Shown: piece after piece, positions 18,485 to 28,504 of the stretch
How positions within the stretch are numbered: the stretch's first letter is position 1
Layout: every line of letters starts with the position of its first letter
Origin: Ureibacillus aquaedulcis
GTDB lineage: Bacteria > Bacillota > Bacilli > Bacillales_A > Planococcaceae
Length of the DNA stretch: 64,000 bases
Direction of reading: 5' to 3'
NCBI RefSeq assembly: GCF_030418165.1
Contig: NZ_JAUHTQ010000006.1
Span: 145,757-209,756 of the forward strand
Translations under genes and position numbers: made by a program
Notes under the pieces: generated by a model
Database searches by the model: none
Told to the model about the DNA's origin: nothing
The model's input: the letters and a program-made list of their open reading frames with translations, nothing else

Positions 18485-18945
18485 ATAAGCAGTATTAAGT
18501 TCTTCTTTAGTTACTCTTTCTCACCAGATAGGACTAACGGCTTGTTTGGTTAATTAGTAAGTTCTTCCTAACTATCAAAGGAAGGTAATCTAGCAAGCTT
18601 TGGCTGATTGTCTGATTTTGCAACACTAGCCTTAGCTGTTTTAATTTAAAAATAGATAGCATTACTTTTCATTTACAAAAAGCATTGCTCTAACAAAATT
18701 AAGTATGGTTAAATAAATGGCTTTTTAAACGTAAAAAATGGGTGAGGAACCATCTTTTGTCACTACCCATACTAATTTTGTAATTTTTGCGTCATTTACG
18801 TGCCGATTCATTATTGAATGACGATTATCTAGCACAATTGCATCTAATAGGGATAAAAAATCACATGAATACAATTTAGACAAATTACTCTAGACTTATT
18901 CAGTTAAATCGAAGCTCTTTGTACGTTTATGGGAGGGTTTTGTGC
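18485..18945. other. Gene-free stretch between spoIIA and sulP
   Basis: I see no supported gene or RNA here. A weak hairpin (ATGGGT with ACCCAT at about 18737-18771, followed by six T on the minus strand) and a 28-codon frame without ribosome site are the only structures. In B. subtilis punA and dacF occupy this position. Confidence 0.5.
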
Positions 18946-18950
18946 AAACA

Positions 18951-19004
18951 AAATAAAAAAGGGTTCACATCAACCAGTTGGTTCTACATACTGGTGGTTC
19001 CCCC
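18951..19004 (-). terminator. Terminator after sulP
   Basis: ACCAGT/ACTGGT form the core of an imperfect stem with GGG/CCC at its base, followed by TTTTTTATTTTG on the minus strand. Confidence 0.6.
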
Positions 19005-19021
19005 TTCATATAACTCTTTAT

Positions 19022-20752
19022 TCAACTAATTTTCGCCCCGGTTAGCGACAGTTCCTTACATTCCCTAAATGCAAAATGCTGACAGCCAATGCATTTGTTT
19101 CGATTTAGACAGTTCATTGAACGATTTATCGCTTCACCTGTATGGGGGTAAAAGTTTTGTTCTTCGATTTCTTCGGTAATTCCGTTTTGGTCAAATATGT
19201 TCTTTAAGCCAGGTTGGACGCCTGTCACCAAAATCGAACCACCACGTCTCTTAAAATCCCTCAAAATATTACGGAGATATTCTTCCCCTGTCGTATCAAT
19301 AAATGGAACTTTTCCTAATCGTAATATCAAAACTACTGGTTTTGCATTGATGGATGATAAAATGGATTGTTCGAAAGTTTGTGCCGCACCAAAAAATAGC
19401 GGTCCCTCTACTGTATAGATACTGACTTGCGGGCAATCATGGCTTGCGTTCACGACCTGGGGAGTAACCTTTCCACCACCGCTTGCATGATCTGGCAGTA
19501 CTTTTGCAACAACGAGCATTTCACTCATTCGTTTAGCAAAAAGAATAACTGCTAATAGTAGTCCCGCTTCAACCGCGACAGTTAAACTTGTAAATACCGT
19601 TAGTAGAAACGTAATGACTAAAACAAGCGAATCCCCGGATTTCATTTTCAAGATGTGCGCAAAGTTCTTTTGTTCACTCATATTCCAAGCGACCATCATT
19701 AAAACTGGAGCTAGCGATGCTAAAGGGATATGTACGGCAAGAGGAGCTAAAACAAGTAATGTTAACAAGACAAAGATGCCGTGGATAATCCCTGACATTG
19801 GTGAAACTGCACCTGATTTGATATTTGTTGCCGTTCTTGCAATGGCACCTGTAGCAGGAATACCACCAAACAAAGGTGTGACAATATTCGCAAGCCCTTG
19901 CCCTATTAACTCCTTATTGCTATCATGCTTGCTGTTTGTCATACCATCAGCAACAACAGCTGATAGAAGTGATTCTATTCCTCCAAGCATGGCGATCACA
20001 AATGCTGGGCCCAGCAGCATAAGGATCTTATCCATTGTGATTTCCGGATAACCAAACTCCGGCAATTTATTTGGAATAGCACCATACGTCGAACCAATCG
20101 TTGCCACATGCCCATTTAATAGTAGCGCTGTTGTGACCGCGGAAACAACTATCCCAACCAATGCACCTGGCACCTTTGGCAGTACTTTCGGTGTTGCCAG
20201 CATAACAACAAAACAGATAAGTGCTACAACAATGCTATAGCCATTTGTAGTGTCTAAATGACTTCCGATTTCCTTCATGTTTTCTATAAATCTTTCATGC
20301 TGCTCAATGTCTCTTAATCCTAGAAAATTTGCAATCTGGCCTGTAAAAATAATCACTGCTATTCCTGCGGTAAAACCAACTGTTACCGGTCTAGGAATAT
20401 ATTTTATAAGGGCGCCTAACTTTAATAAACCCATTAAAACAAGCATGATTCCCGCCATTAATCCTGCAAGTAGTAAATTCTCGTAACCATAGGAAAGAAC
20501 AATCCCCAACAAAATCGGTACAAACGCACCGGTTGGACCCCCAATTTGGTATTTTGACCCACCTAACAAAGCGATTAAAATCCCGGCGATTATTGCGGTA
20601 TAGATACCATATTCGGGTTTCACTCCTGATGCGATTGCAAAAGACATCGCTAGAGGAACAGCCACTATTCCAACAATCGTACCTGATAATAAATCCTTTT
20701 TAAAATGGTTAAACGTATACCCCTCAAATCTCCCAGTCCCGAACTTGCTCAT
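19022..20752 (-). CDS. SulP family anion transporter with STAS domain and cysteine-rich tail
   Basis: This 576-residue SLC26/SulP protein has 12 or more hydrophobic segments (about 20-420) including the family motif GGPTGAFVPILLG, then a cytoplasmic STAS domain (about 440-540). SulP proteins carry sulfate, bicarbonate or dicarboxylates; the sequence does not settle which. An unusual tail after the STAS domain holds four cysteines in the pattern C-x5-C-x2-C-x6-C (CLNRNKCIGCQHFAFREC). It is a single-gene unit between spoIIA and pdp and is absent from this place in B. subtilis. Confidence 0.92.
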   Translation of the reverse strand: MSKFGTGRFEGYTFNHFKKDLLSGTIVGIVAVPLAMSFAIASGVKPEYGIYTAIIAGILIALLGGSKYQIGGPTGAFVPILLGIVLSYGYENLLLAGLMAGIMLVLMGLLKLGALIKYIPRPVTVGFTAGIAVIIFTGQIANFLGLRDIEQHERFIENMKEIGSHLDTTNGYSIVVALICFVVMLATPKVLPKVPGALVGIVVSAVTTALLLNGHVATIGSTYGAIPNKLPEFGYPEITMDKILMLLGPAFVIAMLGGIESLLSAVVADGMTNSKHDSNKELIGQGLANIVTPLFGGIPATGAIARTATNIKSGAVSPMSGIIHGIFVLLTLLVLAPLAVHIPLASLAPVLMMVAWNMSEQKNFAHILKMKSGDSLVLVITFLLTVFTSLTVAVEAGLLLAVILFAKRMSEMLVVAKVLPDHASGGGKVTPQVVNASHDCPQVSIYTVEGPLFFGAAQTFEQSILSSINAKPVVLILRLGKVPFIDTTGEEYLRNILRDFKRRGGSILVTGVQPGLKNIFDQNGITEEIEEQNFYPHTGEAINRSMNCLNRNKCIGCQHFAFRECKELSLTGAKIS

Positions 20753-20854
20753 GCGATCCCTTCTTCAATTAAATTTTTCCCGAACATATTTACAATAATT
20801 TAGTATGGACGACCTTAATTCTACCATATTTAACGAATAATGGGATGAATTATT

Positions 20855-20892
20855 ATACAAAAAAAGCTAGCAGCATTTTATCATGCTGCTAA
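20855..20892 (-). terminator. Terminator after pdp
   Basis: TTAGCAGCA and TGCTGCTAG flank TGATAAAA and are followed by CTTTTTTTG on the minus strand. Confidence 0.9.
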
Positions 20893-20926
20893 CCTTTTTA
20901 AATAAAAACCAACGTCATTCCAGCTG

Positions 20927-22231
20927 TTAATCTGTAATAACTTGTTTAATCAATGTCGGCGCTTCTACTTTTTCTTTTGAGATCACGATATGTTGATATA
21001 ACTTTTCTTTTACTTCCGTAATGTCTTCGGAGTTCGTGTGGATTGTTACGAGAGATTCGCCCGCTTCGACCTGGTCTCCTACTTTTTTCTGAAGGACAAG
21101 ACCTACAGATAAATCAATTGTGGATTCTTTTGTTGCACGACCAGCGCCCAACAGCATCGCCGCAACCCCTACATCATCCGCCTCGATTTTTGCTACATAT
21201 CCTGACTCCAGTGCCGGCAGTTCAATTTGGTATTTTGCTTGAGGCAATAAAGATGGATTATCCACGACTGAAGCATCTCCGCCTTGAGCTACGATAAACT
21301 TCTTGAACACTTCCAGTGCTTGACCGTTTGCAATCACTTCTCGGAGCAGGTTGCGTGCTGCTTCAATTGTTGTTGCCTTGCCACCCAATACGACCATTTG
21401 AGAGCCTAGTGTATAACATAATTCCATTAAATCTTCCGGACCTTGACCCTTTAATGTGTCGATTGCTTCTTTTACCTCCAGCGCATTGCCGATTGCAAAA
21501 CCAAGTGGTTGACTCATATCCGAGATAATCGCCATCGTATTACGGCCAACATTGTTCCCGATTTGAACCATTGCATGTGCAAGGCTTTGTGCATCTTCAA
21601 AGGTTTTCATAAAAGCACCATCGCCCGTTTTTACATCAAGTACGATGGCATCGGCACCAGCCGCAATTTTTTTGGACATAATCGAGCTTGCGATTAATGG
21701 AATACTTGGAACCGTACCCGTTACATCACGTAAGGCATAAAGTTTTTTATCAGCCGGTGTTAAGTTGCCGCTTTGTCCGACAACGGCTGTCCCGATATCA
21801 TTTACCTGTTTCATGAATTGGTCTGTTGTTAATTCAACATGGAATCCTTGAATTGCTTCAAGTTTATCTATCGTTCCACCTGTATGGCCCAAGCCGCGTC
21901 CGCTCATTTTGGCAACAGGGACACCACATGCTGCAACCATCGCAGCTAATGAAAGTGTTGTCGTATCCCCCACACCGCCAGTAGAATGCTTATCGACTTT
22001 GACGCCTTCAATTCCAGATAGGTCAATTTGATCGCCCGATTCTACCATTGCCATGGTTAAATCCGCTCTCTCCCGGTCATTCATGTCTTGGAAGTAAATC
22101 GCCATCATTAGGCTACTTACTTGATAGTCAGGGATTGAACCTTCAGTATACCCCTGAATAAAGAAACGAATTTCTTCAGTAGAAAGCTCTTCCCCGTTAC
22201 GTTTATTTTCAATAATATCGACCATTCTCAT
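20927..22231 (-). CDS. pdp: Pyrimidine-nucleoside phosphorylase
   Basis: This 434-residue enzyme splits uridine, thymidine and deoxyuridine with phosphate. The thymidine/pyrimidine phosphorylase signature [20 protein letters not shown] is present, with the phosphate site [12 protein letters not shown] and a C-terminal lipoyl-like domain. It follows deoB by 13 bases. Together they feed (deoxy)ribose-1-phosphate into central metabolism. Confidence 0.96.
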   Translation of the reverse strand: MRMVDIIENKRNGEELSTEEIRFFIQGYTEGSIPDYQVSSLMMAIYFQDMNDRERADLTMAMVESGDQIDLSGIEGVKVDKHSTGGVGDTTTLSLAAMVAACGVPVAKMSGRGLGHTGGTIDKLEAIQGFHVELTTDQFMKQVNDIGTAVVGQSGNLTPADKKLYALRDVTGTVPSIPLIASSIMSKKIAAGADAIVLDVKTGDGAFMKTFEDAQSLAHAMVQIGNNVGRNTMAIISDMSQPLGFAIGNALEVKEAIDTLKGQGPEDLMELCYTLGSQMVVLGGKATTIEAARNLLREVIANGQALEVFKKFIVAQGGDASVVDNPSLLPQAKYQIELPALESGYVAKIEADDVGVAAMLLGAGRATKESTIDLSVGLVLQKKVGDQVEAGESLVTIHTNSEDITEVKEKLYQHIVISKEKVEAPTLIKQVITD

Positions 22232-22244
22232 ATGAATGAGCCTC

Positions 22245-23423
22245 CTATTTTAAATTTGATAAGAAACTTGTGCCAAATTGTGGTGCTTCGACTTTAAAGT
22301 TTTCAGCAATGGTAGCAGCAATATCTGCAAATGTTTTACGTAATGGCAGTTCGCTAACCCCTTCGAATCTAGGAGAGTAAACAAGTAATGGCACATACTC
22401 ACGTGTATGATCTGTTCCTGGGAAGGTAGGATCATTGCCATGGTCTGCAGTGATTACTAATAAATCATCTTCCGTTAAAGCGTTCAATACTTCAGGCAAA
22501 CGGCGGTCGAACTCTTCCAGCGCCTCACCGTAACCTATCGGATCTCGACGGTGTCCGAAGTTTGCATCAAAATCAACTAGATTTAGGAAGCTGATTCCAT
22601 GGAAATCACGGCGTACAACTTCTGCAAATTTGTCCATTCCATCTGTATTATCTTTCGTACGGATACTTTCTGTTACGCCTTCACCATTAAAGATATCTGA
22701 AATTTTCCCGATGGCAATTACGTCTAACTTGGCATCCTTCAGTTCATTCATTGTTGTACGGCCAAATGGTTTTAGAGCATAGTCGTGACGATTTGACGTA
22801 CGTGAAAAGTTGCCTGGTGTCCCAACGAAAGGACGTGCAATGACACGACCTACTAAAAATTCGGGTTCGAGTGTCAATTCACGTGCAATTTCGCAAATTT
22901 TATAAAGTTCCTCCAATGGAACAATTTCCTCATGGGCTGCAATTTGAAGCACAGGGTCAGCCGATGTGTATACGATAACCGCACCCGTTTCCATATGCTC
23001 AGGACCTAGCTCATCAATGATTGCCGTACCGCTTGCAGGAAGGTTCCCAATCACTTTGCGTCCGATTCTTGCTTCCAATTGTTCGATTAATGCAGCTGGG
23101 AATCCTTCAGGGTAAACTTTAAATGGTTGGTCGATGTTTAAGCCCATAATCTCCCAGTGCCCAGTCATTGTATCTTTCCCAACGGAAGCTTCTTGCATCA
23201 TGCCATAGTAGCCCTGGGGTTGACCTGCCTTTTCGATCCCTTTTAACTCGCGAATATTTGATAGACCCAATGCCCCCATATTTGGCATTGTTAGCCCTTT
23301 CATTTCTTCGGCGATGTGACCAAGCGTATCTGCGCCTTGATCTCCAAAATTGTGTGCATCAGGTGCCTCACCTATCCCGACCGAGTCCATGACAACGACA
23401 TGTATTTTTTTAAACGGTTTCAT
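22245..23423 (-). CDS. deoB: Phosphopentomutase
   Basis: This alkaline-phosphatase-superfamily enzyme of 392 residues interconverts (deoxy)ribose-1- and -5-phosphate. Metal ligands appear in [14 protein letters not shown] and the C-terminal [10 protein letters not shown] and [10 protein letters not shown]. The phosphorylated threonine lies in [10 protein letters not shown]. The ATG at 23423 follows AGGAGG by eight bases. It sits between xerD and pdp. Confidence 0.97.
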   Translation of the reverse strand: MKPFKKIHVVVMDSVGIGEAPDAHNFGDQGADTLGHIAEEMKGLTMPNMGALGLSNIRELKGIEKAGQPQGYYGMMQEASVGKDTMTGHWEIMGLNIDQPFKVYPEGFPAALIEQLEARIGRKVIGNLPASGTAIIDELGPEHMETGAVIVYTSADPVLQIAAHEEIVPLEELYKICEIARELTLEPEFLVGRVIARPFVGTPGNFSRTSNRHDYALKPFGRTTMNELKDAKLDVIAIGKISDIFNGEGVTESIRTKDNTDGMDKFAEVVRRDFHGISFLNLVDFDANFGHRRDPIGYGEALEEFDRRLPEVLNALTEDDLLVITADHGNDPTFPGTDHTREYVPLLVYSPRFEGVSELPLRKTFADIAATIAENFKVEAPQFGTSFLSNLK

Positions 23424-23702
23424 AAATATGTCCTCCTCTTTCAACTAACTAAATAGTGCCTGAGCAGAATTACGCCTACTCATTATTCCCTTATTGGGAG
23501 TTGTCAACACAATTTAGTCCTACTAAGCTTTTTTCGCACCAATTGTGCCTGGTCGCTTTTGTTTCATTTACGCCAGTTTATAGAAGAAAATTCCACACTT
23601 TATATATTAAACAAAGGTCAGACATCTTACAAATATAATTTCGTATCTTTTGCAATTTACCTAAGCCCTCTTGCATGTGATTATTGAACGGTGTTCTTAT
23701 AA

Positions 23703-24605
23703 TTAAGCTCTAGGATGAAATTGCTTGTAAACTTCAGAAAGTCTCGTCTTGCCGATATGCGTGTAGATTTGGGTAGTTGAAATATCTGCATGCCCAAGCA
23801 TCTCTTGTACCGCACGCAAGTCTGCCCCATTTTCGATTAAATGCGTTGCAAAGCTATGGCGTAAAGTATGGGGCGTAATCTCTTTCTTGATTTCCGCTTT
23901 AGTCGCATGCTCCTTTAATAATTTCCAACAACCTTGACGTGTTAAACGTTTTCCACGCTGATTAATAAAAAAAGCATCCGTCTTGGGATAGGTTCCTTGA
24001 AGTTTTGGACGGGCATTTTGCAAGTAAGCTTCAATTGCACGAACTGCACCTTTCCCAAGCGGGACGATTCGTTCTTTCCCACCTTTCCCGAAAACACGAA
24101 CGAAGCCCATTGTTAAGTGAACATCCTCAAGATTCAACCCTATGAGTTCGCTGATGCGCATCCCTGTTCCATAAAGCAGTTCCAGCATAGCCACGTCCCT
24201 GACTCCTTGCGGCTTACTTCGGTTCGGCGCCCCAATTAATAGATCAATCTCTTCAATAGATAAGATTTTCGGTAGCTTTTGTTCGATTTGAGGTATCTCC
24301 AAATGGATCGTCGGATCAATGTCTGTTAGTTTCTCACGCAATAGGAATTGGTGGAAAGAACGAATCGAGGAAATATGCCGGGCAATCGTTCTAGCTGATA
24401 TTCCTTGATTTCGTAATGCTTCCAAACGAAGTAAAATATGTGTCCGGTCAATTTCTATTAATGAAGATAATCCTTGCTCTTTATGTAAATGTACGATATA
24501 ACCCTCCAGATCACGTCGATAAGATGATAATGTGTTGGTTGATAATTGTCTTTCCACTTGTAAAAAATGAAGATAATCTAATATCGCTTCTTTCGCATCT
24601 TTCAT
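23703..24605 (-). CDS. xerD: Tyrosine recombinase XerD
   Basis: This roughly 300-residue recombinase acts with XerC at dif to resolve chromosome dimers. The N-terminal SAM-like core-binding domain (about 1-95) is followed by the catalytic domain with the first arginine in YGTGMRISELIGL, HTLRHSFATHLIENGADLR, and the nucleophile tyrosine in STTQIYTHIG. The ATG at 24605 has AGGTGA ahead; an in-frame GTG lies three codons upstream. Placement between fur and deoB follows B. subtilis. Confidence 0.95.
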   Translation of the reverse strand: MKDAKEAILDYLHFLQVERQLSTNTLSSYRRDLEGYIVHLHKEQGLSSLIEIDRTHILLRLEALRNQGISARTIARHISSIRSFHQFLLREKLTDIDPTIHLEIPQIEQKLPKILSIEEIDLLIGAPNRSKPQGVRDVAMLELLYGTGMRISELIGLNLEDVHLTMGFVRVFGKGGKERIVPLGKGAVRAIEAYLQNARPKLQGTYPKTDAFFINQRGKRLTRQGCWKLLKEHATKAEIKKEITPHTLRHSFATHLIENGADLRAVQEMLGHADISTTQIYTHIGKTRLSEVYKQFHPRA

Positions 24606-24689
24606 AGAAATCACCTGTCCTTCTACTACTAACTATAGTTTTTTTTGCAACACTCTACAAGCAATCCTCCGCATCCCGGGCTATCAATT

Positions 24690-24726
24690 TCCGGAATTAT
24701 TCCGGAGTTGTTTATGTGCCTGGCAC
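24690..24726. repeat. Two adjacent perfect palindromes upstream of xerD
   Basis: TCCGGAATTATTCCGGA (24690-24706, eight-base arms) is followed after nine bases by GTGCCTGGCAC (24716-24726, five-base arms). Related GTGCC fragments recur at 23545 and 28651, and a TGCCTGGCAA near 35137. These look like copies of a small dispersed intergenic repeat rather than an operator. Confidence 0.5.
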
Positions 24727-24751
24727 TCAAAATATTCAAGATTTTCTGTAC

Positions 24752-24800
24752 ACGAAAAAAAGGATGTACATTCGCTGATTGAACGAATTGTACATCCTTT
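24752..24800 (-). terminator. Terminator after fur
   Basis: A perfect 12-base-pair stem (AAAGGATGTACA / TGTACATCCTTT) is followed by TTTTCG on the minus strand and begins immediately after the fur stop codon. Confidence 0.92.
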
Positions 24801-24802
24801 TA

Positions 24803-25255
24803 TCATTGGTCTTCTTGGTTATCGTGACATCTGTGGCAAATACCATGGAATGTGAGACGATGGTCTTTGATTATAAAATTCCAACGCTTTTCGACAATCG
24901 CTTCAACATCTTCAAGCAAATCCTCCTGAATTTCGTCTACTGCGCCGCATTCAATACAGACAAGATGATGATGGAAGTGCTTTGCCCCTTCTTGTCGAAG
25001 GTCATAACGGGAAACGCCATCGCCAAAATTAATTTTATCGACAATCTTCAATTCTGTTAATAATTCTAAAGTTCGATAAACGGTTGCAAGCCCAATTTCT
25101 GGTGCTTTATCTTTTACTAGTAAGTAGACATCTTCAGCACTTAAATGGTCTTCTTCATGTTCTAGCAGTACTGCAACTGTCGCTTCACGCTGCGGCGTCA
25201 GTTTATAGCCAGCACTATGCAATTGCTTTTTTATACGATCAATACGGCTTTCCAT
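24803..25255 (-). CDS. fur: Ferric uptake regulator Fur
   Basis: This 150-residue metalloregulator represses iron-uptake genes when bound to ferrous iron. The translation starts MESRIDRIKKQLHSAGYK, nearly the B. subtilis Fur N-terminus. The winged helix (LTPQREATVAVLL), the metal-site histidines in HFHHHLVCIECG and the C-terminal pair CHRC are visible. The ATG at 25255 follows AGGAGG by seven bases. Confidence 0.97.
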   Translation of the reverse strand: MESRIDRIKKQLHSAGYKLTPQREATVAVLLEHEEDHLSAEDVYLLVKDKAPEIGLATVYRTLELLTELKIVDKINFGDGVSRYDLRQEGAKHFHHHLVCIECGAVDEIQEDLLEDVEAIVEKRWNFIIKDHRLTFHGICHRCHDNQEDQ

Positions 25256-25412
25256 ACGACGCCCTCCTAAACTCATTCTATTATAACAAATGAGTAAAAG
25301 CTATTACAAGAGAGGGATGAATTATTAAGCGAAACGGACTAAATGAGCATTTTCTTACACTTTTCCCGAATTTCCCCTTCTAGAATCTACCAAATTTTTG
25401 TTTTAGTCCCTG

Positions 25413-25931
25413 TTAAAGGCGGGGGAGTATATATGAAATGGAAACAATTTCACCTGCACAAATAACGGATAACGCAACTAAAAGGGTGACAAATAACTTT
25501 TGAGAAAATACGTACTTCTTATTTGGCCCCACTCTTTTCGCTGAGTAAACGGAACAGAGCATAAAGAGGAGGAAACAATAGATTAATTGAAATGGAAACC
25601 ACCAAACACTATATATTAGCAAAGATTCCTGCTGTGTTAATAGAAATACAGAACTAAAGCCAAAGAAGGTAATCTTCACACCAACAACCAATTTTGCCAG
25701 GACATGCAAATACGGATGCGTTGCAAAAAATAGCACCAAGACCATCCAGGCAATAAGCGGCAGAACAGTTCCCCACACCGATATATCAGTTACGTCAAGC
25801 ACTCTTGGATCAATATAGCTTATTAATTTCATAGACTTGTCCAATGGAAAGACCTGAAAACAAATAACGCCACTGACAAAACTAATTGCTAGAATAATAG
25901 CATACTGGATAAATAAGATTGAACGAAACAT
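25413..25931 (-). CDS. SpoIIM-like membrane protein
   Basis: This 172-residue protein has about five predicted membrane helices and little soluble sequence. Position between fur and nudF matches B. subtilis spoIIM, whose product with SpoIID and SpoIIP drives engulfment. Similarity by eye is limited to the middle helices, for example KLVVGVKITFFGFSSVFLL. It is shorter than the 214-residue SpoIIM, so it may be a diverged or partial family member. The second ATG (25931) has the better AAAGGAG spacing. Confidence 0.55.
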   Translation of the reverse strand: MFRSILFIQYAIILAISFVSGVICFQVFPLDKSMKLISYIDPRVLDVTDISVWGTVLPLIAWMVLVLFFATHPYLHVLAKLVVGVKITFFGFSSVFLLTQQESLLIYSVWWFPFQLIYCFLLFMLCSVYSAKRVGPNKKYVFSQKLFVTLLVALSVICAGEIVSISYILPRL

Positions 25932-26064
25932 AAGCATTCTCCTTTCGTTGTTACAGCTTATGCTCGTTCTCTATCAATATTCCTCTTAAACCAGCCCTGA
26001 TTTTTCGTAAAATCTATCATTTTTTGGAAACCAAACTTATAAACTCATGATCACTTCAAACCCT

Positions 26065-26604
26065 TTATTGATTTGCTTTCATCCAAAGTACCGCAAAAGC
26101 TGTCTTTGCGTCGAAAATTCTTTGCTCCTTTACCATTTCTTCTGCCTCTTCTAAAGTTACTTCCAATAGTTCCACAAATTCATCCTCATCGAGATCTGCT
26201 TTTTCTTCTATTTTATATAAATCTTTTGCAACAAACAAATGAATGACTTCATCCGCAAAACCAGGCGATGTCGCAAAAGTTTGTAAATACCCTAGTTCAT
26301 GACACCCATAGCCTGTTTCTTCTTCCAATTCCCGTCTTGCAGTAAGCTCAGGCTTCTCACCAGGCTCTAATTTACCAGCCGGAATTTCAATGATCGATCT
26401 CTCAATCGCCTTGCGATATTGTTCAACCAAAACCAGCTTCCCTTCTGCCGTAATTGCAATGATGGCAACAGCCCCGGGATGGTTAACAATTTCCCTTTTC
26501 GATTCTTTCCCATTTGGCAATAAAACATCATCAACCTTTAAGGATATAATTTTCCCTTCATAGATTGATTTGGATCTAAGTGATTTTTCCTCAAATTTCT
26601 TCAT
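26065..26604 (-). CDS. nudF: ADP-ribose pyrophosphatase (Nudix)
   Basis: This 179-residue Nudix hydrolase splits ADP-ribose to AMP and ribose-5-phosphate. The complete Nudix box is present as GKLEPGEKPELTARRELEEE followed by TGY. The ATG at 26604 is placed eight bases after GTGGAGG, so five upstream codons are dropped. It is divergent from yqkF, the B. subtilis arrangement. Confidence 0.94.
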   Translation of the reverse strand: MKKFEEKSLRSKSIYEGKIISLKVDDVLLPNGKESKREIVNHPGAVAIIAITAEGKLVLVEQYRKAIERSIIEIPAGKLEPGEKPELTARRELEEETGYGCHELGYLQTFATSPGFADEVIHLFVAKDLYKIEEKADLDEDEFVELLEVTLEEAEEMVKEQRIFDAKTAFAVLWMKANQ

Positions 26605-26686
26605 TTCAAATGCCTCCACTTGTCGTATTTACCGTTTTCATTGTACCATTAGTGAAGAATTCACATGAAGGAAAGAGGGTTGTGAA

Positions 26687-27586
26687 ATGAAAAAAAGAAA
26701 ACTAGGAAATAGCAAAATTGAAATTTCCGAAATCAGCCTGGGCTGCATGTCGCTTCCTACCTCATTGGCTGACGCTAAACCAATTGTTGAGGCGGCCCTT
26801 GATTCAGGGTTGAACTATTTTGATACAGCAGACCTTTATGATAAAGGATTGAATGAAGAAATTGTAGGAGAGTTGCTAAAACCTCATCGACAAGAGATCT
26901 TGATCGCCACGAAAGTCGGAAACCGCTGGAATCCGAGAGAAGATGGCTGGCATTGGGACCCATCACCTTCACACATTGAGAATGCACTAAAGATGAGTTT
27001 AAAGAGATTAAAGACTGACTATATCGATGTCTATCAATTACACGGCGGGACAATAGACGACCCTTGGGATGACATCATTGAAACCTTTGAACGTTTGAAA
27101 AAAGAAGGAACAATTCGAGAATACGGCATTTCCTCTATTCGTCCGAACGTATTTAAGCCCTTTTTACAAAAAAGCAATGCGATTTCAAACATGATGCAAT
27201 ATAGTCTTCTAGATCGCCGTCCTGAGGAATGGTTTGAGGAAATTGCGGAAACGAATGCCTCCGTTGTTACGCGTGGTTCGATTGCGAAAGGATTATTAAC
27301 GAATGAATGGCAAAAGCGGGCAGAAAATTCAAACGGCTATTTAACTTATTCAAAAGAGGAACTAATAAAAGCACTCACAGACTTGCAGGATGTATATGAA
27401 GATATCCATGCCCTAACTTTAGCCTATAACCTCAGTCATCCGGTAATTGCTTCAACTGTTATTGGGGCTAGTTCGCCACAGCAACTACAAGAAAATCTGA
27501 AGGCATATGAAAAATCTCGATCCATCCAGGATTTTTCGCCAATTGAACAAATCTTGAAGAAGGATATTTATTCCGAGCATCGATGA
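26687..27586 (+). CDS. yqkF: Aldo/keto reductase (YqkF-like)
   Basis: This 299-residue NADPH-dependent oxidoreductase has an unknown natural substrate. The beta/alpha barrel catalytic residues are seen in FDTADLYDKGLNEEIVG (Asp, Tyr), LIATKVGN (Lys) and YQLHGG (His). The start follows AAAGAGGG. Its stop overlaps the start of the next gene (ATGA). Confidence 0.93.
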   Translation: MKKRKLGNSKIEISEISLGCMSLPTSLADAKPIVEAALDSGLNYFDTADLYDKGLNEEIVGELLKPHRQEILIATKVGNRWNPREDGWHWDPSPSHIENALKMSLKRLKTDYIDVYQLHGGTIDDPWDDIIETFERLKKEGTIREYGISSIRPNVFKPFLQKSNAISNMMQYSLLDRRPEEWFEEIAETNASVVTRGSIAKGLLTNEWQKRAENSNGYLTYSKEELIKALTDLQDVYEDIHALTLAYNLSHPVIASTVIGASSPQQLQENLKAYEKSRSIQDFSPIEQILKKDIYSEHR

Positions 27587-28101
27587 AAAAATATATTCTT
27601 TTAATTATTGCGGTATTAATTTTATTGTTTTGTATTTCAAGTATGACCTACCAACAGCAAACCATTGTACCTACTTTAAAGGAAACACTCGAAAGTAAAC
27701 CTTTCTATCATTTGCTTAGCAGAATTGAAGTAACCTACTGGGGGGAAACCATATCTGTCGAAACTAGGGGATATTATTATTTCATTGAATTCCTTGTTCG
27801 AAAAGGACTGCACTTCGTTGGCTATGGTTTTATTGCCATTTTGTTTTATATCATCTATCGCAAATTCAAAATAAAACTTCCAGTCATTTTTGCCATCCTT
27901 ACAACTTTTTGCGTGGCGTCACTGGATGAATTTCGCCAAACATTTGTAGTTGGGAGAACCGGAATCTTTGAGGATGTACTCCTTGATACAGCTGGAGCAA
28001 TCACTTTCATCTTTGTCTATAAGATAGGGGGTCTCCTCTATCAAAAAATAAAAAGTCCTTCTTCCCTGGGACCGAATAGTGCGAGCGACCAGAGAATGTA
28101 A
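27583..28101 (+). CDS. VanZ-like membrane protein
   Basis: This 172-residue protein has four predicted membrane segments and the VanZ family features FLVRKGLHFVGYGFIA and SLDEFRQTFVVGRTGIFEDV. VanZ gives low-level teicoplanin resistance in enterococci; the chromosomal relatives in Bacillales are uncharacterised. It is translationally coupled to yqkF. Confidence 0.88.
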   Translation: MKKYILLIIAVLILLFCISSMTYQQQTIVPTLKETLESKPFYHLLSRIEVTYWGETISVETRGYYYFIEFLVRKGLHFVGYGFIAILFYIIYRKFKIKLPVIFAILTTFCVASLDEFRQTFVVGRTGIFEDVLLDTAGAITFIFVYKIGGLLYQKIKSPSSLGPNSASDQRM

Positions 28102-28128
28102 CATTATGATGTTATGTTCTCTTTTTTG
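28091..28128 (+). terminator. Terminator overlapping the vanZ stop
   Basis: AGAGAATGTAACAT and ATGTTATGTTCTCT form a 14-base-pair stem with a TATG loop and two G-U pairs, then TTTTTT. The stop codon of the VanZ-like gene is inside the stem. Confidence 0.92.
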
Positions 28129-28178
28129 CTCGGGTAGCATGGTATTAAATCATTTTTAACTTATTTTCAATAAAATAC

Positions 28179-28206
28179 TAGACGCATTTCACTTTTTTGA
28201 TATAAT
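28179..28206 (+). promoter_or_regulatory. Promoter of the glycine riboswitch leader
   Basis: TATAAT (28201-28206) is preceded at 16 bases by TAGACG. A start near 28213 would give a leader of about 600 bases ahead of the permease. Confidence 0.6.
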
Positions 28207-28299
28207 GACACATATCAGTCTTTAGGAGACGAAAATGTCGAATATAAGCTGAACAGAAAATTTTCCTTAAAGGAAAAATTTTCTAAGTATAATTATATA

Positions 28300-28400
28300 G
28301 CGGTGATTGCTATGGGATGACTATAGCAGGAGCAATTTCTGGAGAGATCGCAATCTGCGACGCCGAAGGGTTCACAATCTCAGGCAAAAGGACAGAAAAG
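28300..28400 (+). ncRNA. Glycine riboswitch (single aptamer)
   Basis: The aptamer core reads GGAGAGA, a TCGCA-ATC-TGCGA hairpin, GCCGAAGGG, CTCAGGCAAAAGGAC. It is closed by TTTCTG (28336-28341) with CAGAAA (28393-28398). Only one full aptamer is visible. A GCTAT...ATAGC hairpin (about 28309-28327) just upstream may be the structural remnant of a partner aptamer. The downstream gene is an amino acid permease, which fits glycine control. Confidence 0.85.
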
Positions 28401-28432
28401 GTAACAAACTAAAGTTGGAAAAACAGCTTATT

Positions 28433-28475
28433 CTATTTCTTGACGCACGATCATCAATAGAAATAGTCGTTTTTG
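28433..28475 (+). terminator. First terminator after the glycine aptamer
   Basis: CTATTTCTTGA pairs with TCAA, a one-base bulge and AGAAATAG, followed by TCGTTTTTG. It starts 35 bases after the aptamer and is a candidate expression platform. Confidence 0.65.
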
Positions 28476-28504
28476 CTATTGCCTTTTTGTTATTTTTTTA
28501 TGTC

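Noticed and set aside
18735..18825. 28-codon frame in the spoIIA-sulP gap
   Set aside because: No ribosome site, no hydrophobic or other recognisable pattern, and no operon context.
25253..25300. PerR box before fur
   Set aside because: TTATAAT is present, but the second half of the dyad matches at only one position.
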